This document shows positions 12,601 through 25,700 of a stretch of DNA of 64,000 bases, piece by piece. The notes beneath the pieces are model-generated. The model worked only from the letters and a program-made list of their open reading frames with translations, was not told where the DNA came from and did not search any database. A program made the translations under genes and the position numbers. Numbering within the stretch: position 1 is the stretch's first letter; every line of letters begins with the position of its first letter. The DNA is from Luidia sarsii. Taxonomy: Eukaryota > Echinodermata > Asteroidea > Paxillosida > Luidiidae. The stretch is from NCBI GenBank assembly GCA_949987565.1, contig OX465109.1, positions 19,135,821 to 19,199,820 of the forward strand. The letters are read 5' to 3'.

Positions 12601-15600
12601 AGCCCTTGGGAGACAGGAACGCAGCACGACTTGGACCATGAGCCTGGATTTTAAAACAAATCACCCCTCCGCGTGTCTGACGAATCACTTCTGAAATGCT
12701 TTAGTCAGTGAAGCAGGGACTTTGGAGCGTGGTTAAATCGCGCCAATCGAGCCAATTGTATCAATGATTAAAACTTTCAATCAATTCCGAAAACAGCCGG
12801 TAGCCTTCGTTTGGAAAGAAAAAAAGTAACCGATCAAACCGAACTGATCTACCGCTGAACACTGGGTGTTCCAGCAACGGGACCGTGCTGTGAGCTTTTG
12901 TGGGTCACAAATTCATGCTATTCATTCTGGCCCAGCCCTCGCGTATCCGGTGGCTATTTGCCCGGAGGTTTTAACCGTGCCGCCGCTCACAGCGACCCTA
13001 TTATCACCAGCGGACTTTACTCAGGACAGTAGGAGGAGCCTACAGCTGGCCTGTCTGCAATACGGACGGTCTAGTCTGACGTTGACCGCCACCAGCCGCT
13101 GCCGTCATCTTAATTGAATTGCAGTGGACACGGTTTAGTGTGGAGTTCAGGACTCCCGTATACTTCCTAATCAGATTCGTATCGCCTCCGAAAAAAAAAC
13201 CCTGGGGAAATGATTCGTGCGACCTATATCACTCACAATAGAGGCTATGCGTATGACGTCAGACATACTTAGTAACTGAAGAGCGCCCTCTCACAGAGGA
13301 CAAGCCTGCAAAGCGCTTGCCCTCTAAGATGGCGTCGCTATATTGGTCGTCAAGCGTGTGATGACGTCAACGGATAACCAACGGATAAAGAGCGGAGAGA
13401 GATAAAAACGGAGCACACATGGACCGTACAAACCAGTGATGCACAGTGTGGGTATTGCTTGCCTTCATTACCGCCCTGCAGTTTTGCTTGGCACAATTCC
13501 CCCTCCCTCTCCCCCCCCCCCAAATATCAAATTATCTTCAGCGACACGATCGAATTTCGACTGTCCGATGGAGCCATCAAGTGGACCACTGCACGGAGTT
13601 TCATGAAGTCGTCAGCCCGGTCAGAACCGCGTACAATTTCAACGTCGGACACCAGATATAATTATAGAGCGGTTTTAATGCACCGCAAATTCAGAGTCGG
13701 GGAAACTGCATGAAAGGGGTCACACATTCATGAAAGAGATTCTTTCTATCTAATGCCACCACCACTCGTAGAATCCCTTGGTCACCGTAGTCATGCCGTC
13801 CGTCTTAGCCGTGAGAAAATGTGAATGAAGCGTCTTCGGACTATTCAACCACATGGCCTCAACATCCAGGAGGGTAATGACTAACACCATGCAGCTTTCT
13901 GATAATCCTTCTTTTGTGTTCACTCCTCCATACTTCTCTCTTTGATCTTTCCCCCTCTTCTCACTAAATCCCTACCCTACTCCTTGCCCTCCCTTTGATC
14001 TCACCCTACCAGCTTTACTCTTTGTCCTTTGTTTCTCATCCGTATCCTATTCACTCTCTACACCCTTCCTTCTTGTATCTGTTTTGTCCTTGTCACTCTG
14101 CCTTTGAGAAAGGTCCTGCCAGGATCGAAACGTCAGGCCCACTCAAGATTTCCTTTTGGTAATTTTAGTCAGTAAGCAGTTTGAGTTTGCATATCACTAA
14201 TGTCTACACAAACCGCCGATTCCTGACTCGCTACCCTCACCACATAGACGATGTCAGGTACCCCATAGACGATGCTGCACGGAATGCGCTGTTTGTTCTC
14301 ACTCACGACCATTGAGACTGATGCACATTACACGAGTGGCAGCTTAGATGTCTCTAGCACGTGACGCTGACTCATCGCAGCTGTGCCGCACTGCCTCCGC
14401 GCCTCTCTCCGAGGCCGGATGCACTTTGAGAAGAGTGCGCGGCATCTGACCTTGACGTGGCGAGGTCATTGCCATGGGAACCCCGCGTGTCTAAGAGGCA
14501 CGGCTGGGCCAGATGCAGCTTCTTCGGCGCAGTGATGACTGACAAATGGATTGGCTGACATTTACCCAGGAGAGGCCTCGACACTGATATACCCAGCGGT
14601 CTTATTAGCCAACTACGGATTCGTACGAAATAATTTTTGTTCAAGAGTCCTTACGGAGTGAAGGCACCCGGTCGCCATCTTGGAGAAAGGTCATCAGCTA
14701 CCGGGGAAGTCGGATAAGATTCCCCAATCAACAAACTCGTATTCGAGTCACAACATATCGAGCCCGCGTCTATTCAATTCAGGGTAACATTCATTTCCAC
14801 ATTGAAGAAAGATATACACTATTTGTATAAACAGATGTGGAGGCACGTTCCGAAAAAGCAGGGCTTGGCAAGGAACAGCCTAGATACAAGATAAAAAAAG
14901 GTAACAGCTCACAGAATACGATGGACAAAACAAAACCTATAACAAGTACATGACAGTGAGTATACAAGTGTACGACGGCTGTGATCAGAGAAGATATAGA
15001 TTCAAAGTACAGAGTATTGATAAACCAAAGTCAAAGTGGAGCTTACTGAGGTGATTAACAGAGACTTCAGTTTGTGTTTGAAAAGAGCGAGTGCTTTACA
15101 TTCAGAAAGCGTTGAGGGGAGACCATTCCAGTTTTGGGTCTAATACTGTGTTGGAAACAAGTAGGCCCTTCACGTACAAATGAAGGATTGTGGAGACACC
15201 ATGTATATCCTACTCTTGTAGACGATAGGCGGTTCTGAGAAGAACCGCTGAGTATAAAACTCGACGTTTGGGCCAGTGTGCTCTGGCCGTCCTCAGGAAA
15301 GAGGTGTTGGAAACAGAACTGGATCCGCAAGGACAACCCCGTTCCCATGGCCACCAATCGCCCGCAGCCTCCGTCTCCCGTTTCAAGTGCCGTCTCAATT
15401 TCATCGGCTAAGTCGATATGGCGCAAAGTGCGCAGGAAATTAGGATGGGCTTACAGAAAAGACGAGAAACAATTCATGCAATGGCCGTCTAGATAGCCGC
15501 ACTAGAAAGCGAGAGTCGTGGGTTCGAACCCCGCCGAAGTGACTCCGGTTCGCCCGCCGTCAAGCAGACCAGTAAAGCACTGAACATACGCACGTACACA

Positions 15601-16699
15601 CATGCGTACTTTGAAACGTGGACATGCAGTGCAATCTCAATTACTTGCTTGTTCTGCGTTCAATCACCCTCTTCCTTCCCTCCCCGCGATCTTCCCTTCT
15701 TCGATTGCTCCTCACTCCTTGACCTTCCCCTCGATCTCCCCTTCCTTGTCAATCTACCAACTTTCCTGATTGGTACAGCCATCAGCACAAACATATTTCT
15801 CTCCCTTACTGCTTTGCTAAACCTCAACAGACTCCATTTCTGTTGACGTGAATAATGTCTGGCCACTGTAACCAAGAAGTAGTTTGTAACAGCTTGTATA
15901 ACCCTAATGGACACATGAAGGAGATCATTCGTTCATGCTGATGTGTAACAACTGCAAGATGCGAACCAGGCATCGTGAATCGTCCAAAACCCACGTCATC
16001 AGTTATCATAATCAATCCAAACAATTACAGCCAGTTGTGAAGAACTGCAGGCTATAGCTTTCAGGTTTCTACATTTCAGACGGAGAATGGCAACTATCTT
16101 TTTTCTCACTCTCTCGAGCGAGAGAGGGAGAGAGGAAGAAATACAGAGAGGGAGAGAGACAGATAGAAAGAGAGATAGAGAGAGTGGGGGAGATGGAGAG
16201 AGGGAGAGAGAGGGAGAGAGGAAGAGAGAGAGAGGGGGAGGGAGAGAGAGGGGAGGGAGAGAGAGGGAGAGAGGAAGAGAGATAGAAAGAGATGGGGAGA
16301 GATGGAGAGAGGAAGAAATACAGAGAGGGAGAGAGACATATAGAAAGAGAGATAGAGAGAGTGAGAGAGGGGAGGGAGAGAGAGGGAGAGAGGAAGAGAG
16401 AGGGAGAGAGAGAGAGAGAGAGAGGGGGGGGGACACGAAGATAGAGGGAGGGGAGTAAGAGAGAGAGAGAGGAGACCGAGGTAGAGGGAGAAAGAGGTGG
16501 TGAGAGAGTGGAGACTGGAGAGATAGAGTGGAGAGAGAAAGAGAGATAAACAGGGGAGGGAGAGAAGCAAAGGGAGAGAGAGAGGTGGAGAGAGAGAAAG
16601 ATCGAGAAAGGGAGAGACAGGGGGAAGGAGGCTGATATGATATAGAGAGGTGGACATGGGTGGAAAGAGAGATTGAGATGAGGTGGAGAGAGAGAGAGA

Positions 16700-16746
<47 letters not shown>

Positions 16747-19700
16747 GAGCGCGAATGGTTTTAATATCAAATACGAATCAGTGATGGATGTTCCATACGC
16801 GTTTGAATACCACTAACTCACGAGGCAGGGTCCCTGTCCAAACATGTAGGATTTGTCAGATGAGATTGAGTCTGGCGTCTTGGAAACACTACACACTGTA
16901 ATGCCTAGAAAATCCGAGAAAATCTGGACATACACGACTGTATCTGAGCACACATTTAGACACTAGTAGAAGCTGCTNNNNNNNNNNNNNNNNNNNNNNN
17001 NNNNNNNNNNNNNNNNNNNNNNNNNNNNNNNNNNNNNNNNNNNNNNNNNNNNNNNNNNNNNNNNNNNNNNNNNNNNNNNNNNNNNNNNNNNNNNNNNNNN
17101 NNNNNNNNNNNNNNNNNNNNNNNNNNNNNNNNNNNNNNNNNNNNNNNNNNNNNNNNNNNNNNNNNNNNNNNNNNNNNTAAGACAACAATCATCTGCTACC
17201 AAAACACCAACGGCAGCCACAGAAAAAACAAACGCAGCTCGGGGCAACCAGCAAGATTATCTAAAAGAGACCGATGAAATGGGCTGGGTTGATCCGGAAG
17301 CTTCGAATGAACACTAAACTGAAGCAAAGCAAATTTGGAGATGACGATGATGTATGTGTAGAGAGAGACGTCCATGCCAGCGATTGGTGCAGAGTGGGCA
17401 GAAGACAAACCCATTGCACACGGATACAGCCATGCAAATGCTTCAGAAGGTCAGATGCGATTCGAGTCGTGCAGGATCTTTCTCAAAAGCAGACGATGAA
17501 AAACAAACCCAGACAGATAGCAAGTTTTCAATGAAACAAAGTCAAGGTAACCTGGCGGGAGTTTTGCTAAACAACTTGAAGAAAATAAAACTTGAAAATG
17601 CGAAAGTTGTAAGGTATTCCCCCCCCCAAATAAAAATAAATGGACAAGACAAGAATGAGAGTTAGATAATTAAGACTTAAGGCTTTGGATGGTGGGTGTT
17701 ACAAGGAGAGTTTGCGGTGACACCATGTATAAGGTCTCTTAAAGAAGAGGTGTGGTTCTGAAAAGAACCTGAGTGATAACTCTATAGGAGTGTTTGTGGT
17801 GACACCATGTATAAGGTCTCTTAAAGAAGAGGTATGGTTCTGAAAAGAACCTGAGTGATAACTCGACGTTCCGGCCGTATGCTCTGGCCGTCATTTCCTG
17901 ATAAGTAAACGTTACATAAATCCCCACACGTATGTAAAATAATACAGTCGCTAAGGTCCTGACAGTTATAAGAATACATTTACTCCAACCTATATTTCCT
18001 GTTCTCCTGTCCCTTCACTCATTTCAAGACGCTTTCTGTGGTCCCCAATGAGGATTGTGATCCTCCAGCCAAAACGTAGGTCAATTGTGCATTGTAACTA
18101 CATGCATACCAGTCACGTCCACAATGCAGCGACTTTATTCATTAAAGGCCTATACAACATTGGTAAAGGTCAAAAGATTGCCACAGATGGTGTGTTAAAT
18201 CGTTAAACATTAAAAAAAACCGCAGTGGCTGTTGTTACGGTAGTCGTCCGTGTGGTTCCCTGACTTGATTGTATTTCGTCAGCATTGCAGGCTGGTTGAA
18301 CCAGTCTATTAGCTGATAGTCTGGTTCCAAGAGCTAAACATCCTGACAAATACTGTCAAGTCAGGGAACCACACGGACGACTGCCGTAACAACAGCCACT
18401 GCGTAAAAAAAACCAATCCAGCCTGCGAAGTTTGAGCTCAAATGGTGATCTGAGAAAGTAGAAAAAGGCAAGAAACCGTCACGGTATTCGCATCGTTCTG
18501 CAGTGTAATAAATATTTTATTAATCGTGAGTGATACCATAAACTATTTGTCGATGTTTGAGTAAAGATTTCGAGGGAAGTACAGCATCCCAGACCGTAAG
18601 ATTTCAACATGAGGATTCTATCATGACCATCTACAAACTGTGTAAATTAGAAGGAAATCTGTGGACATCGATGTTTTCCGATCTTCCCAATGTTGCATTG
18701 TGCCTTTAAGCATAACGTGAGTTGCCACTCCACACTATGAATACTGCAAGGACAAGTGTTTGAGTGTAGTCCCCAGCAACCTACCACTGTCCAGACAGAT
18801 CACAGCCAAGTAATATCCAGTCAAAGCAACGGCAGCAACTAACCGCATTGCCTTGACAGGCGAATCTAATTATGCATACCAGACCTATCATAGATAGAAA
18901 ATGTGATTTGCAGTCGGATGAACGAAGACATGTTGGATACGAGGTTGAAAATATCACATTGCATTTCATACCATAGCACAAGCACGATTGCTGATTGCTG
19001 CTCAGTGAGGAAGGGACTAGGTGAAGTTTAAATCTACGTAGGCGTTGACTTGATGCAAAGTCAACGTATTGCCAGAAAAGTGTCCATAATCAGATGGTAT
19101 CCTGTGGTATGTTTGTATTTTACAGAAAGATTTCAGAAAAGCGAGGTTATCTGCATATTGCCGTGGCACGCTGTTTCCGTGTAATGACGATAGCGTATCT
19201 AATGCGGAAGTACTGACGGTCATTTGAGGTTTGTGTGCAATGAACACAGGAGTCAAATGACGACACAAGGATTGGACACAAGTGGATAGAACTATGAATA
19301 GAGGATTAAAACGCCAGACAAAAATGTTGCGCAAGGTAATTATTACTGACCTCAAAATGCAAAGTCTCAAAATTCTGAAGACGGCCAGACTTTTCGATCC
19401 GAGCATAACCTTTCTCCGAGACCTTTCTTAAAGACATTTTCCAAAGACCTTTTTCAAAGACCTTTCTCAAAGACCTTTCTTAAAGACCTTTCTTAAAGAC
19501 CTTTCTCAAAGACCTTTCTTAAAGACCTTTTTCAAAGACCTTTTCCAAAGACCTTTTCCAAAGACCTTTTCCAAAGACCTTTTCCAAAGACCTTTTCCAA
19601 AGACCTTTTTCAAAGACCTTTCTCAAAGACCTTTCTTAAAGACCTTTTCAAAGACCTTTTCCAAAGACCTTTCCCAAAGACCTTTCCCAAAGACCTTTCC

Positions 19701-22700
19701 CAAAGACCTTTTTCAAAGACCTTTTTCAAAGAATTAAAGACCTTTCTCAAAGACCTTTTCCAAAGACCTTTTTCAAAGACCTTTTTCAAAAACCTTTTTC
19801 AAAGACCTTTCCTAATTAGAGACCTTTCTCAGAGATCTTTCTCAAAGACCTTTCTCAAAGACCTTTCTCAAAGACCTTTCTCAAAGACCTTTCTTAAAGA
19901 CCTTTCTTAAAGACCTTTCTTAAAGAACTTTCTTAAAGAACTTTCTCAAAGACCTTTCTTAAAGACCTTTCTCACATACCTTTCTTAAAGACCTTTCTCA
20001 GAGACCTTTCTCAAAGACCTTTCTCAAAGACCTTTCTCAAAGACCTTTCTCAAAGACCTTTCTTAAAGACCTTTCTTAAAGACCTTTCTTAAAGAACTTT
20101 CTTAAAGAACTTTCTCAAAGACCTTTCTTAAAGACCTTTCTCACATACCTTTCTTAAAGACCTTTCTCACATACCTTTCTCAAAGATCTTTCTCAAAGAC
20201 CTTCCTCAAAGACCTTTCTTTGCATCTCAGAAAGGTCCTGCTGGGTTCAAAACGTCGGACCCTCTTTTTCTATTAAGGATTCAAGAAATTTATTTTTTGA
20301 AAGACAGCTGAAGAACTTCAAGGGATAAATTCTGACAGATATGGGGTATCCTACGATTTGTATAACGTCAGTGACTAAATATGAAGGCTTGTAAAAGCCA
20401 CAAAGGGGAAGTTGGGTCGCGGTATATGCTGTAGCTGAAACGAGCGAGGAGGCTTCGTGATGATGAACGCGTGAGAGAACCAGAGTTGACTGACAATCAA
20501 TTTATGCAATGCACGCTTCCACCTGCCATGGCACTATAACATTGGGCACGAGTATGAAATGGAAATACGAACCGACTTCTATTAATGTTCGAGGCTTTGA
20601 GGCGGGGGGGGGGGGGTTATCGGGGGCGTGGGTTTACGGCATTAGGCGGCGTGGAAGTGGCCGTGCTGCGGTGCCATAAAAGACAAGATTGGGATGGATC
20701 GCCCGACGACCCGAGACGATGGCCGGCAGCGGGAGAGAGGCACGAGGAGAGAGGTAACCCTAACCGCCCTGAAAGAGAAGCAGTCGGAGATGAAAAGCCG
20801 GGCAGGATGGAATGGATGGTAAGGTCCAAATTGGGATTTGGAGTCCGGCGGGCGACTGTCGGACTAATCCATTCTTGGGACTGGTGTTACATTCGGACAA
20901 TACAACACTCAGGCCGTGTAATGATACCCATTGCCATGGATGTTAAAGTCTTTCTGGCGCGAATGTCAAATTCGTCTTCCGTTTTGTGGTGGTTTTGTTT
21001 GGCGTTTCGATCTTAGCAGGACCTTTCCGAAGACATAAACAGATTTCCATTCGGACCAGTAAGCAGTTGACATTATTCATAATTTGGCAAAGAAAACTTT
21101 GACTGGACTGGGACTTGAACCAGAGACCTCTGGATTAGCACACCAGTGCTCTTACCATCTGAGCTACAGTATCCAGCCCTTAGATGGTGGCCTTCCCTAA
21201 TAGTCAACTAGTCTTTGGCACACCAGCGCTCTTACCATCTGAGCTATCCAGCCCTAGATGGTGGCCTTCCCTAATAGTCAACTAGTCTTTGGCACACCAG
21301 CGCTCTTACCATCTGAGCTATCCAGCCCTTAGATGGTGGCCTTCCCTAATAGTCAATTAGTCTTTGGCACACCAGCGCTCTTACCATCTGAGCTATCCAG
21401 CCCTAGATGGTGGCCTTCCCTAATAGTCAACTAGTCTTTGGCACACCAGCGCTCTTACCATCTGAGCTACAGTATCCAGCCCTTAGATGGTGGCCTTCCC
21501 TTATAGTCAACTAGTCTTTGGCACATCAGCGCTCTTACCATCAGAGCTATCCAGCCCTTAGATGGTGGCCTCCCTAATAGTCAACTAGTCTTTGGCACAC
21601 CAGCGCTCTTACCATCTGAGCTATCCAGCCCTTAGATGGTGGCCTTCCCTAATAGTCAACTAGTCTTTGGCACACCAGCGCTCTTACCATCTGAGCTATC
21701 CAGCCCTTAGATGGTGGCCTTCCCTAATAGTCAACTAGTCTTTGGCACACCAGTGCTCTTACCATCTGAGCTATCCAGCCCTTAGATGGTGGCCTTCCCT
21801 AATAGTCAACTAGTCTTTGCTGGGGTGGGGCAAAATGCAGAGATAGAGCTTTTGAATACTCCACACAGTTTGCATCGAAAGAAGCACATCTAATGTTTTG
21901 GTTCTATCTTTGTCCAGCCGTCCGTATGTTGGTTGGCATGTTTGTTTGTTTTGTTCTGTGTCTGTCCGTCCAAGGCATCTCGCCACAAGGCCCGACTTCA
22001 ATAAGATGCCTCCGTGCCAACATTATTTCCGTATCTCATTTCTTTTGTATAAATTCAATTTACTGAAATTGTGTACTTGCTGGGTTTTTTTCCGCCTTAG
22101 TTTGGTTTGGTATGCACAAAAAATGGGAATTGAATTGAATTAAAGTTTCCAGTCTGTTTTTACTTTGTGTGTTTGAGTACAATTGAAATGTGTTAGTGTC
22201 TCAGATCTGACAGTTTGACATAAGTCTCTCTCTCTCTCTTGAAAACAATGTCCTATATGGAAATAATTTCAAGCTGTGTCCATCAGCAACGCTTTACCCA
22301 CGCCTCCTAAATCGCCGATAAAAATCATCCGAATAAAATCACCCATTTTCTCGTTGGGATTCACCAGGAGCTCGTAGTTTGTCAACGGACACGCGGCGTT
22401 CCCTGCCGTCTCTTCAACAAAACTGTCAAACTTTCAGTGACTTTCTCAGGCTCCGTCCCAATGCGGCATTACAAATACAAATTAAATATCTCAGCGAGGA
22501 TGCATGGGGACACGCCATTCGGAGACCGGGCAGGGAGTTATTGGATACCCCGCCCCCGGTATACGGTGTACTGTGGATCAGTCTAATGCCCGCTTGTTCC
22601 CTTGAGACGCCATGCCGCGCGCGTAATTCTTTTTACACCGCAGCCATGGGTTTTTGCGCTGTGGCAATGGAAATCCGCGCTTGAAAAGAGACTAGCCCTG

Positions 22701-25700
22701 CGTTACTAGATCAGCCAGTGCAGCTGAACATGAATAATATCAAGTCTCAAATGTTAGAGGGCCTGACGTTTCGATCCTAGCAGGACCTTTCTCAGAAAGG
22801 TCCTGCTAGGATCGAAACGTCAGGCCCTTTAACTTTTGAGATGTAGTCCAGGTCATACCGGTACCGGTAGTCAGTCAGCAGTTTGCAATTAACAAGACAT
22901 CTTACATTTTTGTGTCAAACTACAGCTACAACAACAGCCAGTCACACTCCGCCCCTCCACAAGAAATCACAACTGGCTGATCTAGTAAACGCAGCACTAC
23001 GTGTGGTCTCTTTTCAAGCGTGTATTTTTCCAATAAAGCGAAAAACCCACGGCTGCGGTGTAAAAAGAAAAGATACGCATGCCGCGCAATACGCTTATAT
23101 ACCCCAGGCGGGAAGGAACACAGAGACCAAGACACGTTGGTATAAGGAATCATGGGATAAGGGATCGTGAAAGAACAGCGCCTTGGGGGAGGGGACATCT
23201 GACCGATGCCCCACTGTTGCAAGACGGGAGAAAACAAGCTATCTTTCACCCTCTGTGATAAACGACAGACGCTGTAATGGCCTCGAATAAAACCTGCTGG
23301 ATGTTATTGTATGTATATAGGTGCTGTTCTCATGGATTTGTGCAGCGAGCGTCCACCACTTACTGGATTGTAAGGCATACAGCATTGGGAAGATTAGGAA
23401 ACATTCATGTCCACAGATTTCCTTCTAATGTACACAGTTTGAAGATGGTCATGATAGAATCCTTATGTTGAAATCTTACGGTCTGGGATGCTGTATTTCT
23501 CGAGAAGTCTTCACTCAAACATCGACAAGTAGTTTATTACTCGCGAGTAATAAACTATTTCTTACACTACAGAACGGTGCGAACGGTGCCCATCTACTTT
23601 CTCAAAATACAATTTGAGCTAACACCTTCGCAGGATTTCTTTTTTTTGAATGTTTAATGGTTTAACACACGAACGGTGGCAATATTTTGACCGTTACCGA
23701 TGCTGTATAGGGCCATTAACATTCACCATTAAGGTAACGCGAGTGGTCTTCAAAACGCAGAACCGGCCATTGCGATTGCTGGCTGCATTTGCTATTCCAG
23801 AACTATCATAAGGACAGCGGGTTGCGAGAATTCAACTGGAAGTGAATAAATAAAATTCTTGTTCTGTCTCGGCCTCTACCTTTTTTATTCCATCCATACA
23901 GCGACTATTTTTTTTATAGTTTAACAACAATAAGCCGAAAAGTGACGATGGAGAATAGTGCATGACTGATTAGTGGGAACCGTTTAGAGCGACAGACGCG
24001 AGTGATAATGCGGAGGATTTCATTTCGAAATTCTCTCGAAACGTAACCGGAGAGGTACATCGCCAAGGCAACAGAAATGTATCCGGCGTGCTTTCAGGAT
24101 GAAACCCATGAAATTGATACACCGTTTTCGTGTGTCTGGGTTTTTCTTAAAGACCTTTCAGGCAGAATGACAAGGTCAGAAATGGGCAGGAAGGGAGAGA
24201 GACAAATTATGTGCCATCAATATTCTAAAGCATCCGCCTACCGATCTGGATTGTGCACCGCACTGGACTTAAAATGGGTAAACTAACCGAGCAAATGGGT
24301 AAATTGACCATTTTAAGTCCAGTGCGGACAGCCAGAAAGTTTTCCTCCCAGGTAACTTACCCGACTCCAGTGGGTAGTTTAACCGACCAACTTCTGCCCG
24401 GTTAAATTGACCAGGTCAGTTTAACCGAGCCGAAAAGTCCAATCCGGACACGACGTCTCGGTAAACGACTCGGTAAAAAACCACATCCGGCGCCCCGCAT
24501 TGCCAGAGGCCCTAAATACCACGTGACGTGCCACGGTCCCAATACAACAATGTTGTTTACTTTTCGAGCAGGGTTGACGTGTCGTAGTTTTATGGTATTT
24601 ACATCCGGTGAAAGGTCACCACCATAGCGCCCTCTTGCGTTTATACGCGCCAGTCGGTTAGTTTTACTGCGTCGTCTCGGTTAGTTTACCCGAGTCGAAA
24701 GTCCAAGTGCGGACGCCGGGAAGATTTACCCATTGGAATGTTACCCACGGGCTCGGTAAAAAATAAGTCCAGTGCGGACGCGGCTTTAAGAGGAAGGTTT
24801 GCGGTGACACCATGTAGCACTTCTCTTTCAAGGAGTGCGGCTCTGAAAAGAGCCGGTAGAGTGCACGCTACTCGAAACGTTGAGATACCGGGTCTTTTCA
24901 GAGCCATACTCCTTGAAAGCGAAGTGCTACACTGTGTCGCCACAAACCTTCCATTTAGTATTTCCACCATGCAAACCAATGGTGGAAATCTGTTTTTGGA
25001 AGTCTTATCCAATCTGTTTTAGTTTGCCATTCTCTCGTCGAGAAAGGTTTTGCTAGGAAAGGCCTTCGACAATTTCTTAAGATTTGCATTTCGGCCGTAT
25101 TAAGTCGGTAAACATTTTACATATGTAATGTTACTTCGTGCGGCGTTGCCTGAACTACGGCAGGGAACACTACGTGAGGAGAAATGGATTGGTCACGTTT
25201 TAGAGTCAATGTGATTCCATGGTCTTGCAAGGCAAATCGCTACGACTGTCTGCTGACATAGTTGGGCACAGCGTTATAACTATGGCATATTACTCCCCAC
25301 ACTTGTGGTTTCATTTTCTACTTCTTTGTTCCTCTATTTGTATCCTCTCAGCTCACACATGGAGTCAATTTGGAAGGCATCGAAGACGCCCTGCTCTGAA
25401 TGCAATGCCCGCTGCCTTTAGTCGCGTTTAGCGTTGACATTCAGCTCTACGATTGCTGCGCCCAGCCAATTGGTATCCGGCCCTTTAAGCCTATACAAGA
25501 ATGCTCTAGCGTGTGTGACTAACGAGGTGCCACCTCGGCTAATAAGGTCGTTCAGTATGCAGTATTTATGAGAAGCTGCCTATAGGCTTGTTTGCATGGA
25601 GTTGCCGTTCCTTCGAAATCTCCCCTGAGGAGAATATCATCAACCACACGCACAATAATATCTTCTGCTTACTCAACGCCAGGTGCTGTATTTGTAGACC

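Noticed and set aside
13446..13661. Signal-peptide-like frame LLAFITALQFCLAQF after a GATAAAAA box
   Set aside because: An in-frame stop lies just upstream and there is no ATG; no recognisable mature domain follows and no downstream exon matches.
16069..16770. Serine/leucine/proline-rich frames in polypurine DNA (also 32922-33708)
   Set aside because: Composition artefact of GA-rich DNA.
20585..21016. 143-codon frame starting MFEALRRGGGGYRGRG
   Set aside because: The glycine run comes from a G homopolymer; the frame runs through an L-type repeat and has no conserved motif.
21115..21180. Functional tRNA gene in the A-box array
   Set aside because: A and B boxes are present, but the acceptor ends do not pair and the anticodon stem mismatches; better explained as a SINE head.
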